DNA of 64,000 nucleotides, taken from NCBI GenBank assembly GCA_038749105.1, contig JBCDIM010000016.1:5719-69718 (forward strand), in the 5' to 3' direction. This document shows, in pieces, positions 32,180 through 40,809 of this stretch; the first letter of the stretch is position 1; each line of letters opens with the position of its first letter. The position numbers and the translations under genes were made by a program. A model generated the notes under the pieces. It was not told where the DNA came from, did no database searches, and was given only the letters and a program-made list of their open reading frames with translations. Source of the DNA: JBCCOW01 sp038749105 (GTDB lineage: Bacteria; Planctomycetota; Phycisphaerae; Phycisphaerales; Phycisphaeraceae).

Positions 32180-34663
32180 TCAGCCCGGAAAGATCGAAAA
32201 CTTCGGTGGGGTCTCCCCCACCACCGTGTAGTACACCAGCCCCGCAACCACCCACAACAACGCCGCAAACAGCTCACCCGCGATCACCCCGATCATCATC
32301 GGCCTCACGTTCTGATACGCCTTGGCCCCCCCCAGACGCACCACCCCCGTCTTCACCATCCACCCAATCAGAAATGACATGCTGAACATCGTCATCGGGT
32401 AGGTCCCCCACACCAAGAACAGCACCGGGTGTAACGGCCACCACGCCAGACGCAGCCGAGCTACCGCCGTCCCCAACACCAGCCCCGCCCCCACCAAGAA
32501 CCAGACCCACTGCTCCGCAGCCAATCGGATCAACCCCAAACGCTCGCCCCCCTCAGCCGTCGTCGCCGCGATCAGCGTCCCCTCCGACGACGATTGGCTC
32601 ATCAAGCCCTCCGCGGCGTCCAGTGTGAAGCTCGGCATGTTCTTGCCCGCCCAGCGGTCCTGTGCGTTGTACCCCTGCGTGTACGCCGCAGACAGCGTCA
32701 CCACGCCCGCCACCACCAAGCCCAGAACCGCCATCCCCCCCAACAACCATGACGACCGGCGCGGCGAAACCTTGCCGCTCCGCTCCGCGATCTGCAACCC
32801 ATTGCTCAGGAACGGCATCAACGCCTCCCGCGGGTCGCCCATCAAGATCAGGCTCGCGAAGCCCATCACCAGATACGCCGCCGGCCCGATCACATCGAAG
32901 CCCACCAGGCCCGTCAACACCGCCATCCCCAAGTACCCCGGCTTCGCGAAGAACAGACCCGTCTCCGCCACAATCCGTGACAGCACCACATAAGACCCCA
33001 GCATCACCAGCAGGAACGCCGCCCCCCACACCCAGTGCAGCCCAGCCTGGTGGAGCAGCACCACCGCTCCGCTGATGGTCAGCGGAAGCAGCCGCAGCGC
33101 CCACACCGCATAGCCCGGCACTTCGCCCGCACGCTTGCCCCCCACAGCAGTCCACACCAGCGACGCGTAGTACCGCCGGCCCGTGTAAAGGATGATCCCG
33201 AGCATCGCCAGATACGACCCGAACCGAAGAAGCGGCCCGCCCTCCGGAGAGTTCAGGTCGTTCGGCAGCGTCGTCCCATAGTTGATCAGCGCTGCCCCCA
33301 AAAAGCACCACAGGAACATCGACACCCCAAGGCTCAGCGAAACCGTCCCCGTCAGGAAGAACGCAAACGCGATCACCGATGGAAAGACCGTCGGAAAGAA
33401 GAACGAGTTATGACTGATCCACACCTGACGCAGCGTCGGGAACAAGTCCTTCAGCCCCCGGAAGTCCAGCTGCATCGGGATGCCAAAACGCCCCGTCGTC
33501 TGCGTCCACGCCGCCACCCCGTTCCAGCTGTGCAGCACCACCAGCCCCCCAAACGCGATCCAGAACAGCCGGTTCCGCATCACCGTCGGCAGCAGCCGAC
33601 CCTCCTCCCGCGCTACCGACTCCTCCACAAACCGCGCAATCGGATACGGCAACAGCTCACGCTTCGACCACTGCGGGTGAACAATCAGCGCCAAACACAT
33701 AACCGCGACCGCCACTAACAACGACACCCCCACCCACGTCCGGATCACCGGCCACCACGCGTCCCACGGCACGTTCCGCCACCAGCCCAGCACCGGACCC
33801 TGCGTCGGCTGACCGCTGATGTATCCCACGTGCGTATACGGATCCTTGCGCATCCCCAACAGCAGCGTCCCCTCGCCACGCGGCTGCGCCGCCAGACCCC
33901 CACCCAACGCCTCCACCAGCAACGCCCGGCTCGCCCGCTCCCGTGCCCGCACCGCCTCGGCCACCAGATACTCCCGGCGATCCTCCGCCAACTCCCCCTC
34001 TGCCTCCGCCAACCACGCTACCGACGACGCCATCGCCAACGCGACCGGCTCGCTCCTCAGTGCCGAATCCGGCAACGACTCCACCAACGCGCCCTCCGCG
34101 ATCGCCCCGTTCAGCACCCTGACCAGCTGCAAGAGCTCCGACTGATCCAACACCCCGCTGCCCGAGGCCACCAGACCCATCAGCTCCAACTCCCGAGCCG
34201 TCATCCCCGACCGCGCCGCCTCCAGCACCTCGCCCTCCCCCGACACCAGCAGCCCCGCCACACCCCGCGGCTCTATCAGAAAACCCTCAGCAACCTTCGC
34301 CGAACCCCCCGGCAGATAGCTGTCTATCCCCCGCGCCTTCCACTTCGAGGTCGTCTCCAACCAGTGCCCCGGCATCGCCGCTAGCTGAGGGAAACCCCGA
34401 TAGAACCCCGAACTCGGCCAGCCACACACCGCCAACGCCATCGCAATCGCCAACGCCAGCTCCCCGCCCCGCAACGCCAACCCCGGCACCAACCGCGACA
34501 AACTCACGTTTACCAACACGAGCCCTGAAAACACCCCAAAGACCGCCACCGGCAGAAAGTTGCCGATCAGAAACGTCCCCCGCATCATGTAATCATTCGG
34601 GTAGACGGCAACCGCAACCAACAGCCCCCAGAGCAAACCCAAGATGACTGCGCGTAGTGACAA
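32180..34663 (-). CDS. OPT-like (DUF6785-type) membrane protein (operon gene 1)
   Basis: 827 residues, starting at a TTG by the longest frame. About 14 hydrophobic segments. Signatures of the planctomycete DUF6785/6784 group are visible: KRELLPYPIARFVEES after the first helix set, ALICWGWPSSGF-like GWPSSGFYRGFPQLAAMPG near residue 85, LLRFGSYLAMLGIILYTGRR, FFAKPGYLGMAVLTGLVGFD, and NVRPMMIGVIAGELFAALLW near the C-terminus. A charged extracytoplasmic domain (about 130-275) interrupts the helices. Likely an inner-membrane transporter of the oligopeptide-transporter clan; substrate unknown. It is the first gene of the operon, divergent from the mutarotase gene over a 132-nt gap that should hold the operon promoter. 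Confidence 0.86.
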   Translation of the reverse strand: MSLRAVILGLLWGLLVAVAVYPNDYMMRGTFLIGNFLPVAVFGVFSGLVLVNVSLSRLVPGLALRGGELALAIAMALAVCGWPSSGFYRGFPQLAAMPGHWLETTSKWKARGIDSYLPGGSAKVAEGFLIEPRGVAGLLVSGEGEVLEAARSGMTARELELMGLVASGSGVLDQSELLQLVRVLNGAIAEGALVESLPDSALRSEPVALAMASSVAWLAEAEGELAEDRREYLVAEAVRARERASRALLVEALGGGLAAQPRGEGTLLLGMRKDPYTHVGYISGQPTQGPVLGWWRNVPWDAWWPVIRTWVGVSLLVAVAVMCLALIVHPQWSKRELLPYPIARFVEESVAREEGRLLPTVMRNRLFWIAFGGLVVLHSWNGVAAWTQTTGRFGIPMQLDFRGLKDLFPTLRQVWISHNSFFFPTVFPSVIAFAFFLTGTVSLSLGVSMFLWCFLGAALINYGTTLPNDLNSPEGGPLLRFGSYLAMLGIILYTGRRYYASLVWTAVGGKRAGEVPGYAVWALRLLPLTISGAVVLLHQAGLHWVWGAAFLLVMLGSYVVLSRIVAETGLFFAKPGYLGMAVLTGLVGFDVIGPAAYLVMGFASLILMGDPREALMPFLSNGLQIAERSGKVSPRRSSWLLGGMAVLGLVVAGVVTLSAAYTQGYNAQDRWAGKNMPSFTLDAAEGLMSQSSSEGTLIAATTAEGGERLGLIRLAAEQWVWFLVGAGLVLGTAVARLRLAWWPLHPVLFLVWGTYPMTMFSMSFLIGWMVKTGVVRLGGAKAYQNVRPMMIGVIAGELFAALLWVVAGLVYYTVVGETPPKFSIFPG

Positions 34664-34707
34664 AGCGACGAAAGTCCAGGAGGCGAGCCCAGCATCCTAA
34701 CGACTAG

Positions 34708-34722
34708 ACCCGTTATACGGGT
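34708..34722. promoter_or_regulatory. Short palindrome in divergent intergenic region
   Basis: ACCCGT-TAT-ACGGGT, a perfect 6-bp inverted repeat, 45 nt before the OPT-like start and 74 nt before the mutarotase start. Could be an operator or a hairpin in the leader RNA. Confidence 0.4.
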
Positions 34723-34795
34723 GGCCGCTGCCAGGCGATTCCAGCCCCCAATGAGCCACTCTCTGCAACACCTCTTAATTAATCACATAAATACT

Positions 34796-35665
34796 ATGAT
34801 TTTACTAGAACAAGCCCTTAAAGATCCGCGCGTTAGCCTCACCGACGCCCCGACCGGCCAACCCCGACTCCATCTCAGCACACCCCGCTATAGCGCTGAG
34901 CTCCACTTGCACGGCGCTCACCTCACCGCCTGGAAGCCCGCCGGCCAACCCCCCGTCCTCTGGCTCTCCGACCAGGCCGTCTTCGCGGCCGGCAAAGCCA
35001 TCCGCGGCGGCGTCCCCCTCTGCTTCCCCTGGTTCGCCGCCCACCCCAACGACCCCAACGCGCCGGCCCACGGCACCGCCCGCATCACCCCCTGGACCCT
35101 CACCCACTTCCAGCTCGACGACGACCACACCGCCCACCTCACCCTCACCCAATTCTTCGACCCCTTCGAAGCACGCTACGAACTCACCATCAGCGACACC
35201 CTCGACCTGCGCTTCACCACCACCAACACCTCCGACCAACCGCAGCGCTTCGAACTCGCCCTCCACACCTACCTCACCGTCGCCGACATCCAACACGTCC
35301 AGATCCTCGGCCTCGAAAACACCCCCTACCTCAACAACGCCGACAACCGCTCCCCCCACACCCAGAACGACCACCCCATCACCTTCACCGAAGAAACCGA
35401 CCGCCTCTACATCAACACGCCCGCCACCGTCCACGCCGACGACCCCGGCCACCAACGCCGTATCACCGTCGCCAAGACCGGCTCCCAGTCCACCATCGTC
35501 TGGAACCCCTGGATCAACAAATCCGCCCGCATGCCCGACTTCGGCAACGACGAATGGCCCGGCATGCTCTGCATCGAATCCGCCAACGCCGGCCCCAACG
35601 CCCTCACCCTCGACCACGGGCAGTCCCAAACCCTTACCACCTCCATCTCCACCCACTCGCTCTAA
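34796..35665 (+). CDS. D-hexose-6-phosphate mutarotase (YeaD type)
   Basis: 289 residues from ATG 34796; ATG 34751 is possible and neither has a clear ribosome site. It belongs to the aldose 1-epimerase fold and interconverts alpha and beta anomers of glucose-6-phosphate. Motifs: SAELHLHGAHLTAWKP, VLWLSDQAVFAAGKAIRGGV, PLCFPWFAAH, HGTARITPWTL (catalytic His), FELALHTYLTVADI (second His region) and WNPWINKSARMPDF, followed by CIESANAG. All expected active-site segments are there. It probably supports sugar metabolism; neighbours give no pathway. AT-rich sequence before the start probably holds the promoter. Confidence 0.93.
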   Translation: MILLEQALKDPRVSLTDAPTGQPRLHLSTPRYSAELHLHGAHLTAWKPAGQPPVLWLSDQAVFAAGKAIRGGVPLCFPWFAAHPNDPNAPAHGTARITPWTLTHFQLDDDHTAHLTLTQFFDPFEARYELTISDTLDLRFTTTNTSDQPQRFELALHTYLTVADIQHVQILGLENTPYLNNADNRSPHTQNDHPITFTEETDRLYINTPATVHADDPGHQRRITVAKTGSQSTIVWNPWINKSARMPDFGNDEWPGMLCIESANAGPNALTLDHGQSQTLTTSISTHSL

Positions 35666-35737
35666 ACAATCACACCGCCAACGCTTTCCCAGCCGCGATG
35701 CGACGCATCGCCGGCGCCCAACCCAACCCTCCTGCCC

Positions 35738-36454
35738 ATGCCGCACCCCAGTCCCGCTGAACCCCAACCCACCGGCTGGCTCCGCCTCCCCATCAACGAT
35801 CTCATCCACGAAGACCCTCACACCCGCCTGGTCCGCACCACTCCCGAACCCCAGCCCGTCTTCATCAAACACTTCAAAGCCCCCGCCCTCCGCCAACGCC
35901 TCTCCGCCCGCTTCAACCGCCACCCCGCCCAACGCGAAGCCCTCTGGCAGAAACGCCTCGCCGAGCTCGGCCTCCCCGCCGCTCAACCCCTCCACCACCA
36001 CACCTCACCCACCGGGCAACACGCTCTGATCTACCCCGACCTCGGCCAACCCCTCCCCCAATGGTGGCAACGCCAACACCCCGCGTACGACCGCTCACAC
36101 CGCGTCGCACTCGCCCACCACCTCGGCCAACTCCTCGCCAAACTCGCCGCCGCCCATATCCTCTGGCCCACCGCCTCCGCCAACGACTTCTTAGTCGCCC
36201 CCGACCACACCCTCCGCTTCATCAACGCCGGCTCCTGCCGCGGCGCCCGCGGCATCCCGCTGCTTGCCCGCCTGCTCCCCGTCATGCAACAGCTCCAGGC
36301 CGACCTCCGCGACGCCGCTGAGCAACACCCCCAGCCACACCGCGTCCGCCCGACCCGAACCGATCGGCTCCGTGTCTACCGCGCCATGCTCCACACCTTC
36401 CCCGAACCCCTCGACGGGATGCAATACCTGCCCACCCACGCCGACCTCGCATAA
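35738..36454 (+). CDS. Lipopolysaccharide-kinase-like protein, probable pseudokinase
   Basis: 238 residues. The N-lobe looks like the WaaP/KdkA (Kdo kinase) family: VFIKHFKAPALRQRL supplies the ATP-binding Lys, then QREALWQKRLAELGLPAAQPL and LIYPDLGQPLP. The C-lobe aligns at LAKLAAAHILWPTASANDFLV, where the catalytic HxD loop should be HRDL..NFLV, but the Asp is absent, and the metal-binding Asp (usually in LIDF) is Asn in LRFINAGS. Activity is therefore doubtful. The carboxyl end is Arg/His-rich. It follows the mutarotase by 72 nt. If functional it would act on a cell-surface glycolipid; if not, it may be regulatory. Confidence 0.65.
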   Translation: MPHPSPAEPQPTGWLRLPINDLIHEDPHTRLVRTTPEPQPVFIKHFKAPALRQRLSARFNRHPAQREALWQKRLAELGLPAAQPLHHHTSPTGQHALIYPDLGQPLPQWWQRQHPAYDRSHRVALAHHLGQLLAKLAAAHILWPTASANDFLVAPDHTLRFINAGSCRGARGIPLLARLLPVMQQLQADLRDAAEQHPQPHRVRPTRTDRLRVYRAMLHTFPEPLDGMQYLPTHADLA

Positions 36455-36476
36455 CACACCAACCGCCGGTCAAAGA

Positions 36477-37124
36477 TCAGGGGGCCCCAGGCATCGAACG
36501 CACCGACGCCATCGCACGGTCACCGCGATCCGCGTCACCCAATCCGGCGACCCGCTGCTCTAAGGCCTCGAGACGACCGGTCAACCGTGCCGCCTCCCGT
36601 GTCGCGGCGGATTCGGCCGCCCGACTGTTGCGGGCATCTTCTTGCGCCGCGACGAGGGCTTGCTTGGCCGCCTCCGCCGAAGCAGAAGCCGAGCTCCCCC
36701 ACGCCCCAAGACCGATCAGTAGCCCACACGACAACACCATCACCGCCGCCGCCGTCCCGCCGGTCACCCACGCCACCTTCCGCAGCTGATGCACCACCGC
36801 CCGGCTCCGCACCATCGCTTCCTCCGCAGCGTCTGCCCGACGCTGCGCCAACATCACGCTCGCTCCCGCCAGCTTCTGATACCGCTCGAGCTCTTCCCGA
36901 TAACCCGCCACATCCGCACCCACACCCGTCACCGCCGCCGGAGCCGACTCTGTCACCGCTTCTTCCGCGGCCCCCGCGTCACCCAGCCGAAGCTCCCACG
37001 CACCCGACTCGCCCTTCCGCCCCTCGATCTCACCCTTGCTCACCCGACGCCGAACCGTCGCAGGACTCACGCCCAGCAGCTCCGCCGCCTCCGACACCCT
37101 GATCCATCCCGTGACTTTTGACAT
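36477..37124 (-). CDS. Membrane-anchored HTH protein
   Basis: 215 residues from ATG 37124. Residues 1-55 are an excisionase/MerR-like helix-turn-helix (TGWIRVSEAAELLGVSPATV, RRRVSKGEIEGRKGESGAWE). After an Ala-rich linker and a coiled coil comes a membrane helix (about 122-145, TGGTAAAVMVLSCGLLIGLG), then another coiled coil (150-200). The DNA-binding part and coil would be in the cytosol if the helix is a single anchor. It is separated from the terminase gene by a 150-nt gap but on the same strand. Excisionases are not membrane-bound, so this is not a simple Xis. Role unknown; it may tether DNA or regulate the nearby phage genes. Confidence 0.75.
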   Translation of the reverse strand: MSKVTGWIRVSEAAELLGVSPATVRRRVSKGEIEGRKGESGAWELRLGDAGAAEEAVTESAPAAVTGVGADVAGYREELERYQKLAGASVMLAQRRADAAEEAMVRSRAVVHQLRKVAWVTGGTAAAVMVLSCGLLIGLGAWGSSASASAEAAKQALVAAQEDARNSRAAESAATREAARLTGRLEALEQRVAGLGDADRGDRAMASVRSMPGAP

Positions 37125-37274
37125 CGTCGTCGCTCCCTGGCTGCGTGGTGAGAACCGAGCACCCCCAGACAACCGCGTGATCGGCCCGCACTATTCCCGA
37201 CTCCACCCCGATCCCCCGTTCGCCCCACCACCCGATAACCCGCAGCCCCACAACCCGCACACCCCGCACAGCTC

Positions 37275-38765
37275 TCACCGATACCCCCGCACCTTCAACC
37301 CCTCACCCCCGCTCTCCAGGTTCATCACCAAATACCGCAGCGCATCCGCCGCGTGGTCCGGGCCGTCCTTCACCGGCTCCTCCCGCCCCGGCCGCTCCCG
37401 ATCAAAGTGATACGTCTGCAGCGCCGCGATCAGCCCTACGCACCGCGGTTGGATCGTTAGCAAACCTCTGTCCAAACGCCGACGCACCCGCTCGATCCCC
37501 ACCGCCACCCGCGACCGCCTCGCCCTGGGCCGCCAACCCGCCGACCGCAGCACATCCAGGTCGGTCAGCCCGCTCTGTGCCGACCGCGCCCCGCCCGCCG
37601 GGTCCACCCCCACCCACTCCATCGCTTCCCCCTCTAACCGCTCATCCACCCCATGCACCACCTGCTCCAGCGTCCGGTCCTTCACGATCAACTCCCCCTC
37701 CACGTGCAGCTTCGCATCCATCCCCACCCCGTCCGCCCACCCCCACAACACCACCGCCGCCTCCCGGATCCCAAAATCCATCCCGCCCACCCGAACCGCA
37801 CCCCGCTCACCGAACGGCCGCACCTCCATGACATGCCGCGAACGCTCAAACCCTGGGTACACCAGATCACTCACGCTCGGCCGACGACACATCACCTCCG
37901 CCGACCACGCCGCATCACTGCTCCGCTCCCGCTGACGCATCAAGTCCTCCACCGGCACAAACCCCGACGCCCCCTTCAACACCCCACCACAGTCGTCCCA
38001 CAACACACACCCCGCGCAAGGCAACTCCGCCGGACACCGCGCCGCCACATCCATCCCCGTCCACCGAAACACCTTCCGCCCCCCCCCAAAGCCCACAGAA
38101 GCCGAAGGATTCTGTGGGCTCTCCACACCACCCGATGCATCCCCCACTAACCCACTCATCAACCCCCCCGCGCGATGCATCGTCGATAACGCCTCGATCG
38201 ACCCCACCACCCGCCGCCCCTTCACCACCCCCGACCGCGTCACATGCTGCGCCGCCGCCCACACCTCAGGCTCCAACTCATCCACCTCATCCACCCGCAA
38301 CCGATGCACCCGAACCCCCCGCACTGAACGCTGAGACCCCGCCAACAACTCCACCCGCGACCCGTTGATCAGCCCCACCCGACGCAGCGTCGGCACCCCC
38401 GCCACCACCGGCCGCAGCATCGGCCGATCCAGCAACGCCACCAGGTGCTCGTGCACCTTCGCCGCCTGCTCCAACGACCCCCCCAACACCCGCACCTGAA
38501 CCCCCGGCACAAACACCATCTCCAACACCGTCGCCAACGCCGCCAGCACCGTCTTCCCCGCACCCCGCGACGCCCACACCACACAGTCCCCCTGCTCCTG
38601 CCCGATGCCCAGTGCATGACACAGGTAATCCAACGGTGGCGTCGACCCCGACACCCACGCCCGGTCCACCACCCGCAGCCCGAACCACGCCTCCACCAAC
38701 GCCCGCAGCCGACGCCGGTCCCTCGGCTCCGCCCGCACCATCGCCCGCATCAATGACTGACTCAT
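37275..38765 (-). CDS. Phage terminase large subunit
   Basis: 496 residues, full length. The ATPase motor has Walker A ASRGAGKT (65-72) and Walker B RLRVDEVDE (156-163). The RNase H-like nuclease domain begins at VGGMDFGIREAAVVLWGW (D330) and continues with WVGVDPAG (D388) and DGPDHAADALRYLV (D470/D474), giving the metal-binding acids. A four-cysteine insert, C-x5-C-x2-C-x5-C (244-259), may bind zinc; similar clusters occur in some phage terminases. It would package DNA into proheads with a portal protein, here encoded over 22 kb away. All motifs are intact, arguing against decay. It ends a minus-strand set that starts at 42067. Confidence 0.93.
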   Translation of the reverse strand: MSQSLMRAMVRAEPRDRRRLRALVEAWFGLRVVDRAWVSGSTPPLDYLCHALGIGQEQGDCVVWASRGAGKTVLAALATVLEMVFVPGVQVRVLGGSLEQAAKVHEHLVALLDRPMLRPVVAGVPTLRRVGLINGSRVELLAGSQRSVRGVRVHRLRVDEVDELEPEVWAAAQHVTRSGVVKGRRVVGSIEALSTMHRAGGLMSGLVGDASGGVESPQNPSASVGFGGGRKVFRWTGMDVAARCPAELPCAGCVLWDDCGGVLKGASGFVPVEDLMRQRERSSDAAWSAEVMCRRPSVSDLVYPGFERSRHVMEVRPFGERGAVRVGGMDFGIREAAVVLWGWADGVGMDAKLHVEGELIVKDRTLEQVVHGVDERLEGEAMEWVGVDPAGGARSAQSGLTDLDVLRSAGWRPRARRSRVAVGIERVRRRLDRGLLTIQPRCVGLIAALQTYHFDRERPGREEPVKDGPDHAADALRYLVMNLESGGEGLKVRGYR

Positions 38766-38816
38766 ATCGACTCCATAAAGCCGCGACCGGTGGTTGCGAC
38801 TGCGTAACTCGCCACC

Positions 38817-39311
38817 TCAATCCCCCGATGAAAGCACCCGCTGATACCGCTCAAAGTGCTCGACTAACCGCTGCTCTAACCCACCCGATTCCTCCTCCGG
38901 TGAAACTTCCCGTTTCGCCACCGCCGGTGGCAGCCGCAGCCCCAGCTTCGCCAGGTCCGTCAGCACCCGACGGCGTAGCTCCAACGGCTCGCCGTTCGTC
39001 CCCATCCCCATCGCCAGCAGCAGGTCGATCACCATCGGCCGATACTCCGCCAGCTTCGCCAACGCTTCGTCCTCCAACGCCACCCCGCTCGCATCCTCCG
39101 CGGCCACCACCCGTGCCGGGTCCAGCGGTTCTGTCACCCGCACCGCGTCCGCTACCCCATCCGCCACACCGCTCGGCTTCACCGAAGCCGAGCCACCCGA
39201 TCGCCCCGGACGCCCCGAACGCAGCCGGGCCGCGTTCTTTTTCCGGACCGCTGCCTTGTTTCCCGTGGTCTTGTTCCGATCAACCGCCCGACCGGGCCGC
39301 TTCTTCTGCAT
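38817..39311 (-). CDS. Unknown protein in small-terminase position
   Basis: 164 residues from ATG 39311, which overlaps the ParB-like gene's end by 32 nt. Family not recognised. The first 45 residues are Lys/Arg-rich and disordered (VDRNKTTGNKAAVRKKNAAR). The C-terminal 90 are helical (LAEYRPMVIDLLLAMGMGTN, ELRRRVLTDLAKLGLRLPP). In phage genomes the gene just before the large terminase often encodes the small, DNA-binding subunit; position and basic tail suit this, but no HTH is visible. Confidence 0.72.
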   Translation of the reverse strand: MQKKRPGRAVDRNKTTGNKAAVRKKNAARLRSGRPGRSGGSASVKPSGVADGVADAVRVTEPLDPARVVAAEDASGVALEDEALAKLAEYRPMVIDLLLAMGMGTNGEPLELRRRVLTDLAKLGLRLPPAVAKREVSPEEESGGLEQRLVEHFERYQRVLSSGD

Positions 39312-39915
39312 CGTGATTCCCGTAAAGGTCTACCCACCGCATCAACGCCGCCTCCCGCCCCCCACCCACCCGCTTCGCCGTCTCCCGCAACGCCCCCTCC
39401 AACGCCTTCCGCTGACCCGGTAGCAGAAAAAACGTCACCGCCACCGGCTGCACCCCCAACGGCTTAGCCGCCGCCGGCACCGGCACCGCCTGATGCACCT
39501 TCAGCAACGCCCGCAGCCGCTCCTTCGTCTCCGGCAGCCGCGCCGCCAACGCCTCCTCACCCACCGTCTCCCGAAGCCGTGCCACCAACGCCGACCGCTT
39601 CACCGGGTCGTCGTCCCCCGACAGCCGGTTCAGTGTCGCCAGCAACAGCAACGCCTCCGCTTCATCCACCTCCCACACCACACACAGCGCCGACCCCCGC
39701 CCCAGCCGACGCAGCGCCTCCACGCGGTGATGCCCGTCGAGCACCTGGTATCGGGGCCCCGATGCATCCACCTCCCGCACGATCACCGGCGGGTAGCGAT
39801 CCGTGCGCTCAAGATGCCCGACCAGTTTCTCGAACCGGTCCGCAGGCATCCGGTTCGCGTTCTCCGGGTGCGCTTCCAAACGATCCAACGCGATCTTCAA
39901 GACCTCATCCATCAC
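39280..39915 (-). CDS. ParB-like nuclease domain protein
   Basis: 211 residues. The N-terminal 100 fit the ParB/sulfiredoxin fold: LKIALDRLEAHPENANRM, RFEKLVGHLERTDRYPPVIV, YQVLDGHHRVEALRRLG, then AVWEVDEAEALLLLATLNRL-like WEVDEAEALLLLATLNRLSG. The catalytic-type segment DGHHR is present. It lacks the HTH of chromosomal ParB, so it is the free-standing phage or plasmid type. The C-terminal part (KRSALVARLRETVGEEAL) is helical. It is next to a GNAT-ATPase pair; such pairings are known in phages and other mobile elements. Role in DNA modification or packaging is plausible, not shown. Confidence 0.88.
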   Translation of the reverse strand: MMDEVLKIALDRLEAHPENANRMPADRFEKLVGHLERTDRYPPVIVREVDASGPRYQVLDGHHRVEALRRLGRGSALCVVWEVDEAEALLLLATLNRLSGDDDPVKRSALVARLRETVGEEALAARLPETKERLRALLKVHQAVPVPAAAKPLGVQPVAVTFFLLPGQRKALEGALRETAKRVGGGREAALMRWVDLYGNHDAEEAARSGG

Positions 39916-39945
39916 GGATCTCCAGTCCCACCAAAGTGTGTGCTG

Positions 39946-40809
39946 TTAGCCGCGAGGCGACGCCTCGCCGGTCACCCCACCCAGCTCACCGACTTCACTC
40001 ACCTTGCCCGTGCTCCCACCCTCCCGCCGAAACAGGTAATACACCGGCTGCAACAAGACCCGCTGCCGCACCGTCCGCAGGTGCACCACCGGGTCGTCGC
40101 TGTCCCGGGCCCGCGATCGGCCACACGACTGCCGGTGATACCGACGCAGCTCACGCCGAAGCACCGGGCCCCAAAACACTTCGTCTTGAAGCCGTCCCGC
40201 CGTGCCCTCCGGGTCCACCAACGCCGACACCCCGAGCCCCGACGACGTAAGCACATCCATCAGCCGGCTGTCACACGGCAGCGGGGGTCTCCGATAGGCC
40301 CGCATCCCCGCCCGCTCGAAGAACGGGCTCACCTTCCCCATCGCCGCGACCGCCTCGGTCACCGCCGTCGTCGCCGTCCGCAGCGCATGCCGCACCAACG
40401 CCACCGCCAGCCCCTGCCCCCGGTAACGCGGGTCCACCACCACCCGCGAGATCGTCCGCACCTCCCGATTCAACAGCTGCACCCGGCTCCGCACCGCCAA
40501 ACACCGGTACCGGTCCGCGAGCGCCGCGTCCCGAAGCCGACACGACAGCGACGGCAGCGACTCCACCAGCACCGCAGCCACCTCCCCCGGATCGTCCCGA
40601 TCAACCGCTCCCCGCATCCGATCCACCGGCGTCGGTCGGCGGTCCCGCACCACCAGCACACGCGTCGCCGTCGCCGGCTTCCCCGCCCGGTAGTGGTGGT
40701 GCGCCAGTGCATCGTAGTCCCGGCGCGACCCCACCTCGACCCGCCACGCCGGCCGGGCTTCGCCGATCGCCCCAAGCCGGGCACGCAGCTGATCGATCGA
40801 TGAGCTCAA
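39946..40809 (-). CDS. GNAT-family acetyltransferase, partner of adjacent ATPase
   Basis: 287 residues, probably starting at a TTG that overlaps the ATPase stop (TTGA). The GNAT core is at about 110-160: TISRVVVDPRYRGQGLAVAL holds the acetyl-CoA pyrophosphate loop (R-x2-G-x-G/A). Beside it the ATPase gene resembles the other half of COG2401 (an ABC-type ATPase fused to an acetyltransferase), here split. A tail (RRELRRYHRQSCGRS) is very basic. Substrate unknown; family members are associated with ParB-like proteins in mobile elements. It overlaps the ATPase by four bases, so products are probably made in equal amounts. Confidence 0.83.
   Translation of the reverse strand: MSSSIDQLRARLGAIGEARPAWRVEVGSRRDYDALAHHHYRAGKPATATRVLVVRDRRPTPVDRMRGAVDRDDPGEVAAVLVESLPSLSCRLRDAALADRYRCLAVRSRVQLLNREVRTISRVVVDPRYRGQGLAVALVRHALRTATTAVTEAVAAMGKVSPFFERAGMRAYRRPPLPCDSRLMDVLTSSGLGVSALVDPEGTAGRLQDEVFWGPVLRRELRRYHRQSCGRSRARDSDDPVVHLRTVRQRVLLQPVYYLFRREGGSTGKVSEVGELGGVTGEASPRG

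Noticed and set aside
36477..37124. Excisionase (Xis) with nearby integrase
   Set aside because: The protein has a membrane helix and coiled coils, and no integrase or attachment site was seen.
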